A stretch of 64,000 bases of DNA from Phytophthora vignae f. sp. vignae (taxonomy: Eukaryota > Oomycota > Peronosporomycetes > Peronosporales > Peronosporaceae): NCBI GenBank assembly GCA_016169955.1, contig JABJUM010000029.1, positions 434,001-498,000 on the forward strand, in the 5' to 3' direction. The notes beneath the pieces are model-generated. The model did no database searches. It was not told the DNA's origin and saw only the letters and a program-made list of their open reading frames with translations. Made by a program: the position numbers and the translations under genes. The first letter of the stretch is position 1; every line of letters starts with the position of its first letter. This document shows, one piece after another, positions 43,041 through 51,140 of the stretch.

Positions 43041-44782
43041 ATGCTGCAGCGCCGTTGGAGAGCTTGCCTGTCCCTTCGGGCTGTTGGCAATCCATGAGTA
43101 TGGACTTTGTGTTTGGCCTGCCGGCGGACGCGGCGGGCAACACAGGAGTCGTGGTCTTCGTTGACCGTTTGAGCAAGATGGCTCACCTTGCGGCTGTGCC
43201 GGATACCATCGATGGTAAAGGTACAGCAACGCTGTTCTTGGACCGAGTGTTTCGACAACACGGACTCCCTGAGTCGATTGTATCGGACCGAGACCCCCGC
43301 TTCACGGGTAACTTCTGGAGCGCGGTCTTCGCGGTGCTTGGCACCAAGCTGGACATGTCCACGGCGGATCACCCGCAGACCGATGGTCAGACGGAGCGAG
43401 TGAATCGCGTCGTCGAGGACGTGCTCCGCAGCATTTGCGCTGAGACGCCGAAGCGTTGGAGCGCTATGCTGCCACTCGTTGAGTTTGCGTTGAACAACGC
43501 CGTGCACGCCTCGACAGGCTACACGCCGTTCTACGTGAACAGCTTGTCCCATCCCCGCATCCCGCTGACGCCGCCACGTGGTGACCTCGGGCTTGGTGGG
43601 GGAGAGGAAGCCGATTTAGCTGATCGGCTAGCCGATGTCAGCCCGACTACTGTTCGTAAACAGGTTGACGCTTTCTTGTCGACGCGCTTGAGTGTCTTAC
43701 GACACGTGCGTGACGCAATGGCTGAGAGCCAAGACAAGCAAAAGGAACATGCGGATGCTAAAGGCAGAGGCAATGTTGATAGTTACGAGGTCGGGGACCT
43801 AGTGTTACTTAATGCTAAAAACCTACCTACACATGCAGTGTCAGCCGTCTTCAAGACGAAGTTGCGCCCGCGCTTCATCGGACCTTTCAAGGTCGTGGCC
43901 AGGAAGGGCCTTGCGTACACGCTCAATCTTCCGAAGAAGATGCGGACGTACCCCGTCTTCTACGTGGGCTTGCTCAAGCCGTACCATGACCCGACGCAGG
44001 TGCAGATGGAGGCACCGAGGGCGACGAGGTCGCAGGCGCGGAGGTCGCGAGCGTCGAGGACGCAGTCGCAGGCGTCGCAGACGCGACCATCAACGCAGGT
44101 ACTGCAGGCACCAACGGAAGGCTCGACATCGGCGGTGCCGCGAGCCCTGGCGGCAGAGTCGGAGTTGGAAGTGCCGCCGGCACGGGAGCGACAGGCGCAG
44201 GAGGCGCAGCGGGCGGGCCCTGCATGCGGGCCAGAAGTTCAATCTGACCCTGCAACGCAGCCTGTTGACGCCGAAGCTCGGAGAGCTCCTGGCCGCGACG
44301 GTCGTCGAGATCGCGGTAATACTGTACCCAGCTCTCCAAGTGTCGGAGCCGGTCCCAGACCTCACGGGGCACTTCAACCCAACCCAAGTCCCGGCCAAGC
44401 TCCTCGAGCTCCGTGGCCAGACGCGCAAGACGCGCATCAATGTCATGGACATGGTCCCGGATGCGGTCCGACTGCTGCTGCACCTGATGGAGCTCACTCT
44501 GAGTCGCGAGGGGCTCCACTGCGGCCTCCACCGGCGCTGCTCGATGAGCAAGGAAACCTTCACTACCATGTGGAGCGCCTGTTGGCGAAGCGGCGGTGCC
44601 GGGGTCAAAACCAGTATCTGGTGAAATGGCGAGGGTACCCACACTCTGAGAACTCATGGGAGTTTGAGGTGCCCCTCCGCCAAGACTGCCCAGACGTCGT
44701 GGACGCTTTTGATCAGCTTGATCACCAGCGCCCCGAGGACTCAAGGCCGGCACGCCGGCCGTCCCGCGCTTCCCGGCAATAG
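43041..44782 (+). CDS. gypsy A integrase core with C-terminal chromodomain
   Basis: Frame 2, following the C7 frameshift; no start codon of its own is needed if the shift is recent. DDE triad: MDFVFGLP (about 43100), SDRDPRFTG (about 43280), TDGQTERVNRVVED (about 43390). C-terminal GPFKVVARKGLAYTL (about 43880-43930). Then a 180-residue Ala/Gln/Arg/Pro-rich spacer and a chromodomain at about 44564-44665 (YHVERLLAKRR, then YLVKWRGYPHSENSWEF), which defines the element as a chromovirus. The stop is TAG. The spacer and chromodomain lie opposite the antisense ORF. Confidence 0.92.
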
Positions 44783-46046
44783 GCTGGGGAGCTGCTGGGT
44801 CAGCCACATTGCTCCGGGGCTGGCCCTGAGCCACGGCGCTCACACCCTCGCGGGTAGGAGCGACTGGAGTGCTCAAAGGAGCGTAGCGCGTAGCGCTGGA
44901 ATGGGTCTGCGGCTGACCACTAGCCGAGAGGCTGCGTTTGGCTCGGATCTTCGCAAAGTCGAAGCGGAGCTTGCGTTCGATACGAACATCCACTTCGCTG
45001 AAGCTAGCTCGGAGAGCAGTCATCGAGCTAAGCTTCTTTCTCTTCTCGGCCCAGAGCTCAAATTGAGCCGCGTGTTTGACCGGGTCCTCGCCCGGGCTGA
45101 GTACCACAGGGTACGTCCGCACGGCGGGCACAGATAATCCCAGGCCTTGCAGCCGCAACCGCTCGCGGTACTCGAGGACAGTCGTAGGCTGTGGGGTCAG
45201 GAGTCGCTCTCGTAGAGACGTTCGAAGAGCGATCTCCTCCGGAGTACGGGTCGCAGGCCCAATGACGTGCTGAGCCAGCGGCTGTTGGAACGCCTGGAGA
45301 CACGCCTTCGCGGGGTCACGGGGCTGAAAGCCGTACTCGGCGGTGCTAGGGCGCAGCAGCGGCCGCAACTCGGGGCGCTGGGAGCGCGCGGGGGCCATCT
45401 GTGCCGCAACCTGCTCGGACTGAGCTTCGTCCAATGGGTTGGAGATGACGGGACCCAAGGGCTCTTCCCCCACACGGGGCGGCGAGTACCGTGGCTCAGT
45501 GAGCGCGCGCAGCTCGCGGAGGCCGGAGGATCGTTCAGGGAACGGATTCGGAGGGCGCAGCGGTGGCCGCGGCTCCTCCCTCGACGGCGCAGCGCGCTCC
45601 GCAGGAAGATGGCTCGACGAGCGCGCAGGAGAGGCCGTTGTGTCGCCTTCACGGGGCGCCGACGGCGTGGGCGAAGTGTCGCGGCGGTTCGGGGAATGTC
45701 GCGGCGACGCGGACACATCCTCAGGGCTCGGCGAGCCGGCATCGGACTCACTGTAGTCCACCTCGCCCTCTTCTCCGAAGAGCTCCTTGGGATCCATGAT
45801 CTCACCGGCGGGTGCTCGAGGGGAGCTGGGGTGCGCACGCTGCGAGCGCTGCTTGTGGCGTTGCGCCGCGAAGTACTGTGGCACGGAGAGCCTGGGAGGC
45901 GCGGCCGGTGTGTGCACCTGCGCTGGGGAGCCTGGGGGTTCGCGAGCACGAGGTGCTGAAGCGCGGGTGGAGCGAGGCTCCGAGGCGGATCTCGCGAGAG
46001 ACTGTCTGCGTTCGAAAGACCAAAACGCTTTGTGACTTGAAGTCAT
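43974..46046 (-). CDS. 690-codon antisense ORF of gypsy A
   Basis: ATG at 46046, 143 bp inside the 3' LTR, to TGA at 43974, antisense to pol. About 420 codons lie in the 1.4-kb region that has no long plus-strand frame; 270 codons overlap the integrase C-terminus and chromodomain. The protein starts with a basic, Ser/Pro/Arg-rich part including an acidic patch (DPKELFGEEGEVDYSESD). A charged helical block follows (about 330-390; FELWAEKRKKL, then RIERKLRFDFAKIRAK). Residues 514-612 look like a coiled coil (heptad Leu/Ile/Val, QQQSDRIRDHVHDIDARL and LRRQQAALQGQIELLARM). It ends with a Pro/Ala tail. No signal peptide or known domain. Gypsy B keeps most of it. By hand count over the coiled coil, about 11 residues differ between copies in this frame against about 17 in the overlapping plus frame. 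A protein made from an LTR antisense transcript is the likely reading; chance openness in GC-rich DNA is the alternative. Confidence 0.55.
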   Translation of the reverse strand: MTSSHKAFWSFERRQSLARSASEPRSTRASAPRAREPPGSPAQVHTPAAPPRLSVPQYFAAQRHKQRSQRAHPSSPRAPAGEIMDPKELFGEEGEVDYSESDAGSPSPEDVSASPRHSPNRRDTSPTPSAPREGDTTASPARSSSHLPAERAAPSREEPRPPLRPPNPFPERSSGLRELRALTEPRYSPPRVGEEPLGPVISNPLDEAQSEQVAAQMAPARSQRPELRPLLRPSTAEYGFQPRDPAKACLQAFQQPLAQHVIGPATRTPEEIALRTSLRERLLTPQPTTVLEYRERLRLQGLGLSVPAVRTYPVVLSPGEDPVKHAAQFELWAEKRKKLSSMTALRASFSEVDVRIERKLRFDFAKIRAKRSLSASGQPQTHSSATRYAPLSTPVAPTREGVSAVAQGQPRSNVADPAAPQPIAGKRGTAGVPALSPRGAGDQADQKRPRRLGSLGGGAPQTPMSSQSVGTLAISPDTGFDPGTAASPTGAPHGSEGFLAHRAAPVEAAVEPLATQSELHQVQQQSDRIRDHVHDIDARLARLATELEELGRDLGWVEVPREVWDRLRHLESWVQYYRDLDDRRGQELSELRRQQAALQGQIELLARMQGPPAAPPAPVAPVPAALPTPTLPPGLAAPPMSSLPLVPAVPALMVASATPATASSTLATSAPATSSPSVPPSAPASGHGTA

Positions 46047-46189
46047 ATGAGGGCGCGTCGCGCCGAGAAGTTCTCAGAGAAGTCCACACGATGTGGATTG
46101 ACTCGTTCGAGAAGACGGCTTGACGGAACAAGACCCGGTCGTTGACCGTTAAGCGTGAACACCCGTGTCCACGGTTTGGTGGGGGAGGG

Positions 46190-46562
46190 TGTAACGGGGT
46201 TACACGAATGTTACCCGAAGGGTTACGAAGTGTGACACACACAGGCTTGTGTGGTGCACACTGTCTAACCTATTTCAGTAGGAGAATCAGTACATGGCTT
46301 CAGAGCCACAGATTGTGCATATGACTAGGGTTCACTATGCTAGATAGTGAACCAGATACATTTACACCGAAGGCGGCTCTGCCGCGATAAGGAGAAATAC
46401 ATTCAGTTTGAGATTCACAGTAAAGAGTTAAGGGTTGACTCTTGGAGTCCGTAAGGAGTACGGACTCGTGCGTTCTGGTATTAGAACGGGCTTTCTTAAG
46501 CTGAGACTCTGTGAGTCTGTTACGTCTTCCTCTGACGCTAAAGCTACGGCAGCCCCGCTGCA
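46190..46562 (+). repeat. 3' LTR of gypsy A
   Basis: 373 bp, I see no difference from the 5' LTR. Followed by TTTCC and the right part of the copia A LTR. Confidence 0.93.
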
Positions 46563-46742
46563 TTTCCCCTACACAACAACACTTAAAGAACACGGATCAT
46601 TCTTGATTTTGACCTGAACTGAGTACATTGAGGTTTCCTAGCTTGCTGTTACGGACACCACCAAGTGCGTTAGTGGTGTGTGCATTCTTGACCTACGTGC
46701 CGCGCACCGGAGCGCAGTGCTTTTGAGAATCTCGGTCTCTTA
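46563..46742 (+). repeat. 3' LTR of copia A, right part
   Basis: TTTCC duplication (46563-46567) plus the last 175 bp of the copia LTR, ending CTCTTA, followed by the element's GTCGC target duplication. Confidence 0.93.
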
Positions 46743-46747
46743 GTCGC

Positions 46748-47440
46748 TGGCATCCGAGAAACTCCGCCGCTGCGAGTATCAGCGTATCCTGGAGCTTTAA
46801 TCGTAGCTACCCCTAAATATACTTCCCATCCCAGATTGGGGGGTGTTTAAGAGCATTACGAAGTAAGAACGCGTACGCAATATCGCATTGGCAAGCTTAA
46901 CCCTTATTTCCGGATGTTCTTAAAGTCCACCCCATGAGGGACACCACGGCAGATCACCTGTCCCAAGACCTCTGTTTAGCGGTCTGACCTAGTCCCATGC
47001 CAGTGACGCGAAGCAAAAGAAAAGAAAAGCTGCAGGTTGGTAGACGCGAAGAAAGTAAAGAGAGGGGCGCCGAAAACTCTGCATGCGAACTCACAGTATT
47101 GGGGCTTCGCCCAATGACCATAAATAAGTATGGATAATGTATGTTGGCCGTTTTCGCTTGGCCATAACATTATTTATGTCAAGAGGTCCTAGCAATATTG
47201 TAATTGGGCAAATTATCAGAAACAACTCTTGAAATTTAGAGAGACCAATACAAACTTTAAGTAATACAGGATCATGATATTTCAACATTATTTATGAGAC
47301 ACATTTTCTGCATGACATTATTTATGTTCTCTTCTTTCTGGCAGGCCTACCATTATTTATGAGCCAGCTTGGCTTACATAAATAAAAATGCCATAATCGG
47401 CGGCCCTGGCAAAACAGCAAGCACTGCTTGCTGTTTGTTA
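46748..47440. other. intergenic, four copies of CATTATTTATG
   Basis: No gene. CATTATTTATG occurs on the plus strand at 47168, 47286, 47316 and 47351, with a reverse-like CCATAAATAAG at about 47119. Confidence 0.5.
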
Positions 47441-47448
47441 GTGTATAG

Positions 47449-48268
47449 CAGAGGTCGCAAATGGCCAACCATAACCGAACGGTTAAAGTCTGGTCATAAC
47501 CATGGTCAAACATGGTTGACCGAAACCTACACAGCATTTACGAATGGTCGGTTATGGTCGGCCAATTCCCTTCAAACGGTTGGTTTCGGTTGGCCAAAAT
47601 CACATGGATTCTCAATATTCCCGATCATGGGTACTAAGACCATCGCAGCAGCTACCGTTTTACGCTGCGCTGTTTGAAAAAAGGCACTGATCCACGGTCG
47701 CTGTGTTAGATATCTAGCTTTCCCACCACCTTGTATTCTACCATAGTATAAGTATGACTCTACTTTGTAAAATACATACTGTGTTGTACTGCTTGTATTG
47801 CGAACTATGCATTTCTGCATGTAGACTAGAGCTTTTTAAGCTCTAGTCCATATCTAAATATACATATTTCAGTTGTGGGAATGTTTTTGAATGAGTGAAG
47901 ATCGGTTAGGTTGTCCAAATTAAAACAATTTCCTTACTAAAGAGCCCATTAAACAACCAACCGTTGTGCTCACTACTTCGGTATAGAGACATCATGTAAA
48001 GCTGCGATGATTCAGAAGGCCTGTAACACTTCGAACAAAGAACATGTAAATACTTAGTAGTGTAAGGAAACCACGTTAAGTACCTAATAAATTAAAAGAA
48101 AATAAAAAATAGACTGAACAAACTTATACCCTCGGTTAACCGAAACTAAATTTCGGGTAACTGTGGTTGCCCGAGCGAGTATTATGGTTGGTCGTGGTCA
48201 TCCGACAACTCGCTGTGGATGTTTTCGATCGGCCGTGGTCGACCGAAAATTTGCGTTTGCGACCTCTG
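47449..48268. mobile_element. 820-bp hAT-like MITE
   Basis: Perfect 13-bp TIRs, CAGAGGTCGCAAA (47449-47461, inverted 48256-48268), flanked by a perfect 8-bp duplication, GTGTATAG (47441-47448, 48269-48276). Subterminal clusters of GGTTGGCC and GGTCGACC-like motifs occur near both ends. No transposase ORF. CAGAG ends and an 8-bp duplication are hAT hallmarks. Confidence 0.9.
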
Positions 48269-48276
48269 GTGTATAG

Positions 48277-48632
48277 TGAATCTGGCTAACATGTTTGCTG
48301 AGCTAGACAATTTTTAACCCTTCATCTTGAGGCTCTTCAATTGCCGAAAGCTGACTTGTACACAAAATTGTTCTCCTCAAGACCCCACACTACACCGCGG
48401 TGCGTGCTTGGAATATGGATTCGGCAACCGGTATCCCGCTTGAGGAGCTATCAAATGGAATGCTAGTGATAGAGGCGCAAACATACAAAGGCGTTTGCAA
48501 ACAGCACTTACAGTGAGTTGGTGTGTTGTGAAAATCATTAACATGTTTGAGGAGTGCACAGACAGTGTACCCATCCAACCCGTGGTATATTCTACCGTTA
48601 CAAGAAACACAATGCCCTGCGAGCTTTAGTGA
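48277..48632. other. intergenic, nothing recognised
   Basis: Gap between the MITE and the 3' end of the bZIP-like gene; only short unsupported frames. Confidence 0.4.
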
Positions 48633-49734
48633 TCAAGGGTTTGCTTTAAAGCTGAAATCAGGAGTGATAAGTGTTTGATTCAGCACTTGGTGCACTCTTT
48701 CCAAACTACCCAGTAGGCGTACCATTGGAGACAGCATATCAGCTTCACTCTCTACCCGCACCACTCGGTTACTCGCGTTGTCCAAATAAAAACGCATCGA
48801 GCCACGCATGACAAGGCGCTTACCGATCAAATTGAGTGCCGATGGTGACCAGTCACCGCCTCCAAGACCTCCCATTCCGTCGCTACTCAGGTGTGGAAAC
48901 GCCATGCGAAGCGTGCGGTCACGAATAGTGACACTTGTTGTTGTAGTTCCGACCAGTATGCCCGTAGTGAGTCTTCAGGTCGCTGAGCTTGAGGTGAATT
49001 TCATCAAAGTGCGCAGCGATCACACTCCAGCTCTCGAGTATTGCTTCCACGCCGTAAACGGGGTCTCTCGTGGCTTCTGGCGACATAATACATAGCAGGA
49101 AACCCGTTGCAGCTGACTTTTGCGTGGCTTCGTCGGCTACAAATGCGTTGAAGTGTTGCTGGTACGTTGTCGCGATAATGCCATGATTGAGTTTTGGTTG
49201 AGTACCGAGATGCATAGAATCCACTTGTTGCTGAAGCTCGTGAACCGCGAAGCGCAAGCTGCGAACGTCGCGCTCCTTTCTCGCGATGGCTTCTTTCTCC
49301 TTCCTCTTGTACGAGGCCTGAAGGCATCGATGGCGGTCTTCCTTCTTCCGAGCTTCTTCCATAATGGCGCGCTGTTGCTGCTCATCGAGTTTGTGGCCAC
49401 TCGCTTGTAGTATTGCAATTGACTGGAGCGCCTTGTTCCATGAAGATGTCGACTTGCGCCGTTGATCTGTTGTCGCTCGTACCCATGGCCCCATCGTGCG
49501 AGTGGTCCTTGCAGTGACTGGTTGCATTCGTTGTGCCGATGGCTTGCCTGGAGATACACTCGCTGTTTGCTTGTAGCCCTGTCGGCCGCGTGAATAGGGC
49601 CCTGGGCACTCTCCATGCGGTATCGCACCGTTATCTGGTGTATCGCGTGGCTCCCACGTGGGGTGCGTGATGTTGCCGGTCACCTTGTCACTCATCTCAT
49701 CGATGTTGGGGGGATGGAGATTGGTCGAGTGCAT
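48633..49734 (-). pseudogene. oomycete bZIP-like protein gene with a frameshift
   Basis: First ATG at 49734. The N-terminal half is variable. A basic region and heptad-like stretch follow (RHRCLQASYKRKEKE, then RDVRSLRFAVHELQQQVDSM), resembling oomycete bZIP proteins, though the usual Asn of the basic region is not in the normal place. The conserved C-terminal domain of these proteins follows: FNAFVADEATQ, ESWSVIAAHFDE, then in another frame TIRDRTLRMAFPHL, IGKRLVMRGSMRFYLD and VVRVESEADMLSPMVRLLGS (48905-48633). A 1-nt shift between about 48985 and 48950 divides the two parts; no intron can explain it. Probable DNA-binding regulator, either recently broken or affected by a sequence error. 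Confidence 0.65.
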
Positions 49735-50605
49735 TGCGGTCGACAAGTTTCGCTTGTCCTTACCAAAAGGGAAGTGCTGTCGATATAAGCCGAGGTATGT
49801 ACTAGTACGTAAAAATAGTAGAGGGAAGCCCTGTGATCATTTATCGAGCAGGACCAGATAACATCTGAAATAAGGAGGCAGCACATGTCAAGTTGACAGT
49901 CAACGGGATTGCAGCCCATATTAATACCATCGCTGAATTTGCGACGATGGGATCAGTGCCAATCACTTGCTAGTCGGTAGCGATGATACTCATCTCATCC
50001 CTTACCTTCGCGACACGGCACTGTACATGTATTCGGTTAGTGGATACATAACTCGCAGTTAGTGATCCGTTGAATCTTCGTCGGCGGCGATGCGGGCGTA
50101 CCGGTAAAGAGGAAATTGGATGCGCCATCGAAGACTAGTTGCAGAAAATCTAGCGCTGCGTTAATTAGTGTATTAGGATTCCTTCTTTGTCGAGTATGTC
50201 ACTCATCTAAGAAGTAGTAAGCGTGTTTGGCCACGCAAGCCAGCAAATCCGATTTGTTATGTATACTAGTATGCATTATTACCGGATGTATTATTAGTAC
50301 TGCGATCCTACATGTACATGTAGTTGGCTGCACGACGTGTACCGTATAGCCAGTAATTCCGTGTAACTTTCTACTTAAGTACACCGGCAACTTCGTCATG
50401 ACAACGCTTCCTCTACGGTAAAGTTATAGATTATGTACAGTACACCGAGGCCATGTTCTCGAATAACGAATGGTTGCATAACTATGATTGCCTATCGGCT
50501 GGGCTTTCCCAGATAACCGCGTTGGTAACGGACGGCCAAGCTTTTCTAGACAAGGTCTCCCCTCTGCTTTCCCTGGGCGGGTCAGATACTCAGCATCTCT
50601 CAGTC
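49735..50605. other. intergenic, no gene seen
   Basis: AT-rich, non-repetitive, with short inverted motifs such as ACATGTACATGT (about 50309-50320). Divergent promoter region between the bZIP-like gene and RxLR gene 2. Confidence 0.5.
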
Positions 50606-50621
50606 CTTCAGTCTCGAATTT
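50606..50621 (+). promoter_or_regulatory. Inr+FPR-like core promoter of RxLR gene 2
   Basis: CTTCAGTCTCGAATTT fits the oomycete consensus GCTCATTYBNCAWTTT at about 12 of 16 positions, with the AWTTT part intact. It lies 34 nt before the ATG at 50655. Confidence 0.55.
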
Positions 50622-50654
50622 CTTTCGCCACCGAGAAGTACAAGAACGACAGCC

Positions 50655-51140
50655 ATGCGGCTCACCGTCTTCCTAACTCTGATGATCGTCATCTTCGCCG
50701 CCGGCATCGGCCCCACTGTCGCCGAGGACGATGCTCTGCTCAACTCGGGGCGCAACCTTCGCGCTCAGCAAGTTGGCGGCATTGCTGCCAAGGCCGACGA
50801 CGTCGTCGCGTCGGTTACCAAGAGGGACGAACTTGCCGGAAACTTCATTGAGACGCTGCGCAAGAACTCAATTCTGACCAAGGCTGCAAAGGCCGAGGAA
50901 GCTGGCAACCAGGCGAAGGCTGCTGTTCTGAGGAACACTGCTGGCGCAATCTCAAGGCTTAACAAAGGGGAGAAGGAAAAGGTTGCGATGATGTTTACGG
51001 AAGTGGCTAAGCAAGATCCCAAGAAGTGGTCCAAGATGAAGAAGATTCTTGTGGGTACGCTCGGCGTCGCTGGCGCTGGCGCTATCATCTACGGAGTAAA
51101 CAAGGCTCTCAATCCGGACAGCACTACTGGCTCCTCGTAG
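50655..51140 (+). CDS. secreted RxLR-type effector candidate with C-terminal hydrophobic segment
   Basis: 161 residues, ATG to TAG, no intron. Signal peptide 1-22 (LTVFLTLMIVIFAAGIG). RNLR at 33-36 is within the usual window, but no EER follows; only scattered acidic residues. The mature part is Lys/Ala-rich and helical. Residues 130-148 (KILVGTLGVAGAGAIIYGV) could span a membrane or pack as a hydrophobic helix, and the tail is short and polar. It would be secreted and possibly membrane-associated in the plant cell. The RDEL at 57-60 is internal and so not an ER-retention signal. RxLR assignment is likely but weaker than for gene 1. Confidence 0.75.
   Translation: MRLTVFLTLMIVIFAAGIGPTVAEDDALLNSGRNLRAQQVGGIAAKADDVVASVTKRDELAGNFIETLRKNSILTKAAKAEEAGNQAKAAVLRNTAGAISRLNKGEKEKVAMMFTEVAKQDPKKWSKMKKILVGTLGVAGAGAIIYGVNKALNPDSTTGSS

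Larger units (their letters stand above)
38242..46562 (+). mobile_element. Ty3/gypsy chromovirus-type element A
   Basis: 8321 bp nested in the copia A 3' LTR. Two 373-bp LTRs (38242-38614, 46190-46562), TG...CA, that look identical. Target duplication TTTCC at 38237-38241 and 46563-46567. Order gag, protease, RT, RNase H, integrase, chromodomain, then 1.4 kb of 3' sequence whose only long frame is on the minus strand. Candidate primer site TGGTAGCACTTG at 38617-38628; polypurine tract GGTGGGGGAGGG at 46178-46189. Pol carries a 13-nt loss, a 2-nt loss and a 1-nt gain. Confidence 0.96.
31567..46742 (+). mobile_element. Ty1/copia element A with two nested insertions
   Basis: Copia element whose own sequence, without the insertions, is about 5.7 kb. 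LTRs are 410 bp with TA...TA termini. The target duplication GTCGC lies at 31562-31566 and 46743-46747. The 3' LTR is split by gypsy A at a conserved CTTTCC|CCTAC site; its two parts (38007-38241 and 46568-46742) add to exactly 410 bp. A fold-back element sits between the pol stop and the 3' LTR. The LTRs differ at one position by my reading (31597 T versus 38037 C), so insertion is recent. Confidence 0.96.

Noticed and set aside
44664..45959. Plus frames at 44664-45137 and 45267-45959 in the gypsy A 3' region
   Set aside because: They are opposite the 690-codon antisense ORF, shorter, in different registers and low-complexity.
50823..50834. RDEL in RxLR candidate 2 as an ER-retention signal
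   Set aside because: It is internal (residues 57-60); retention needs the C-terminus.
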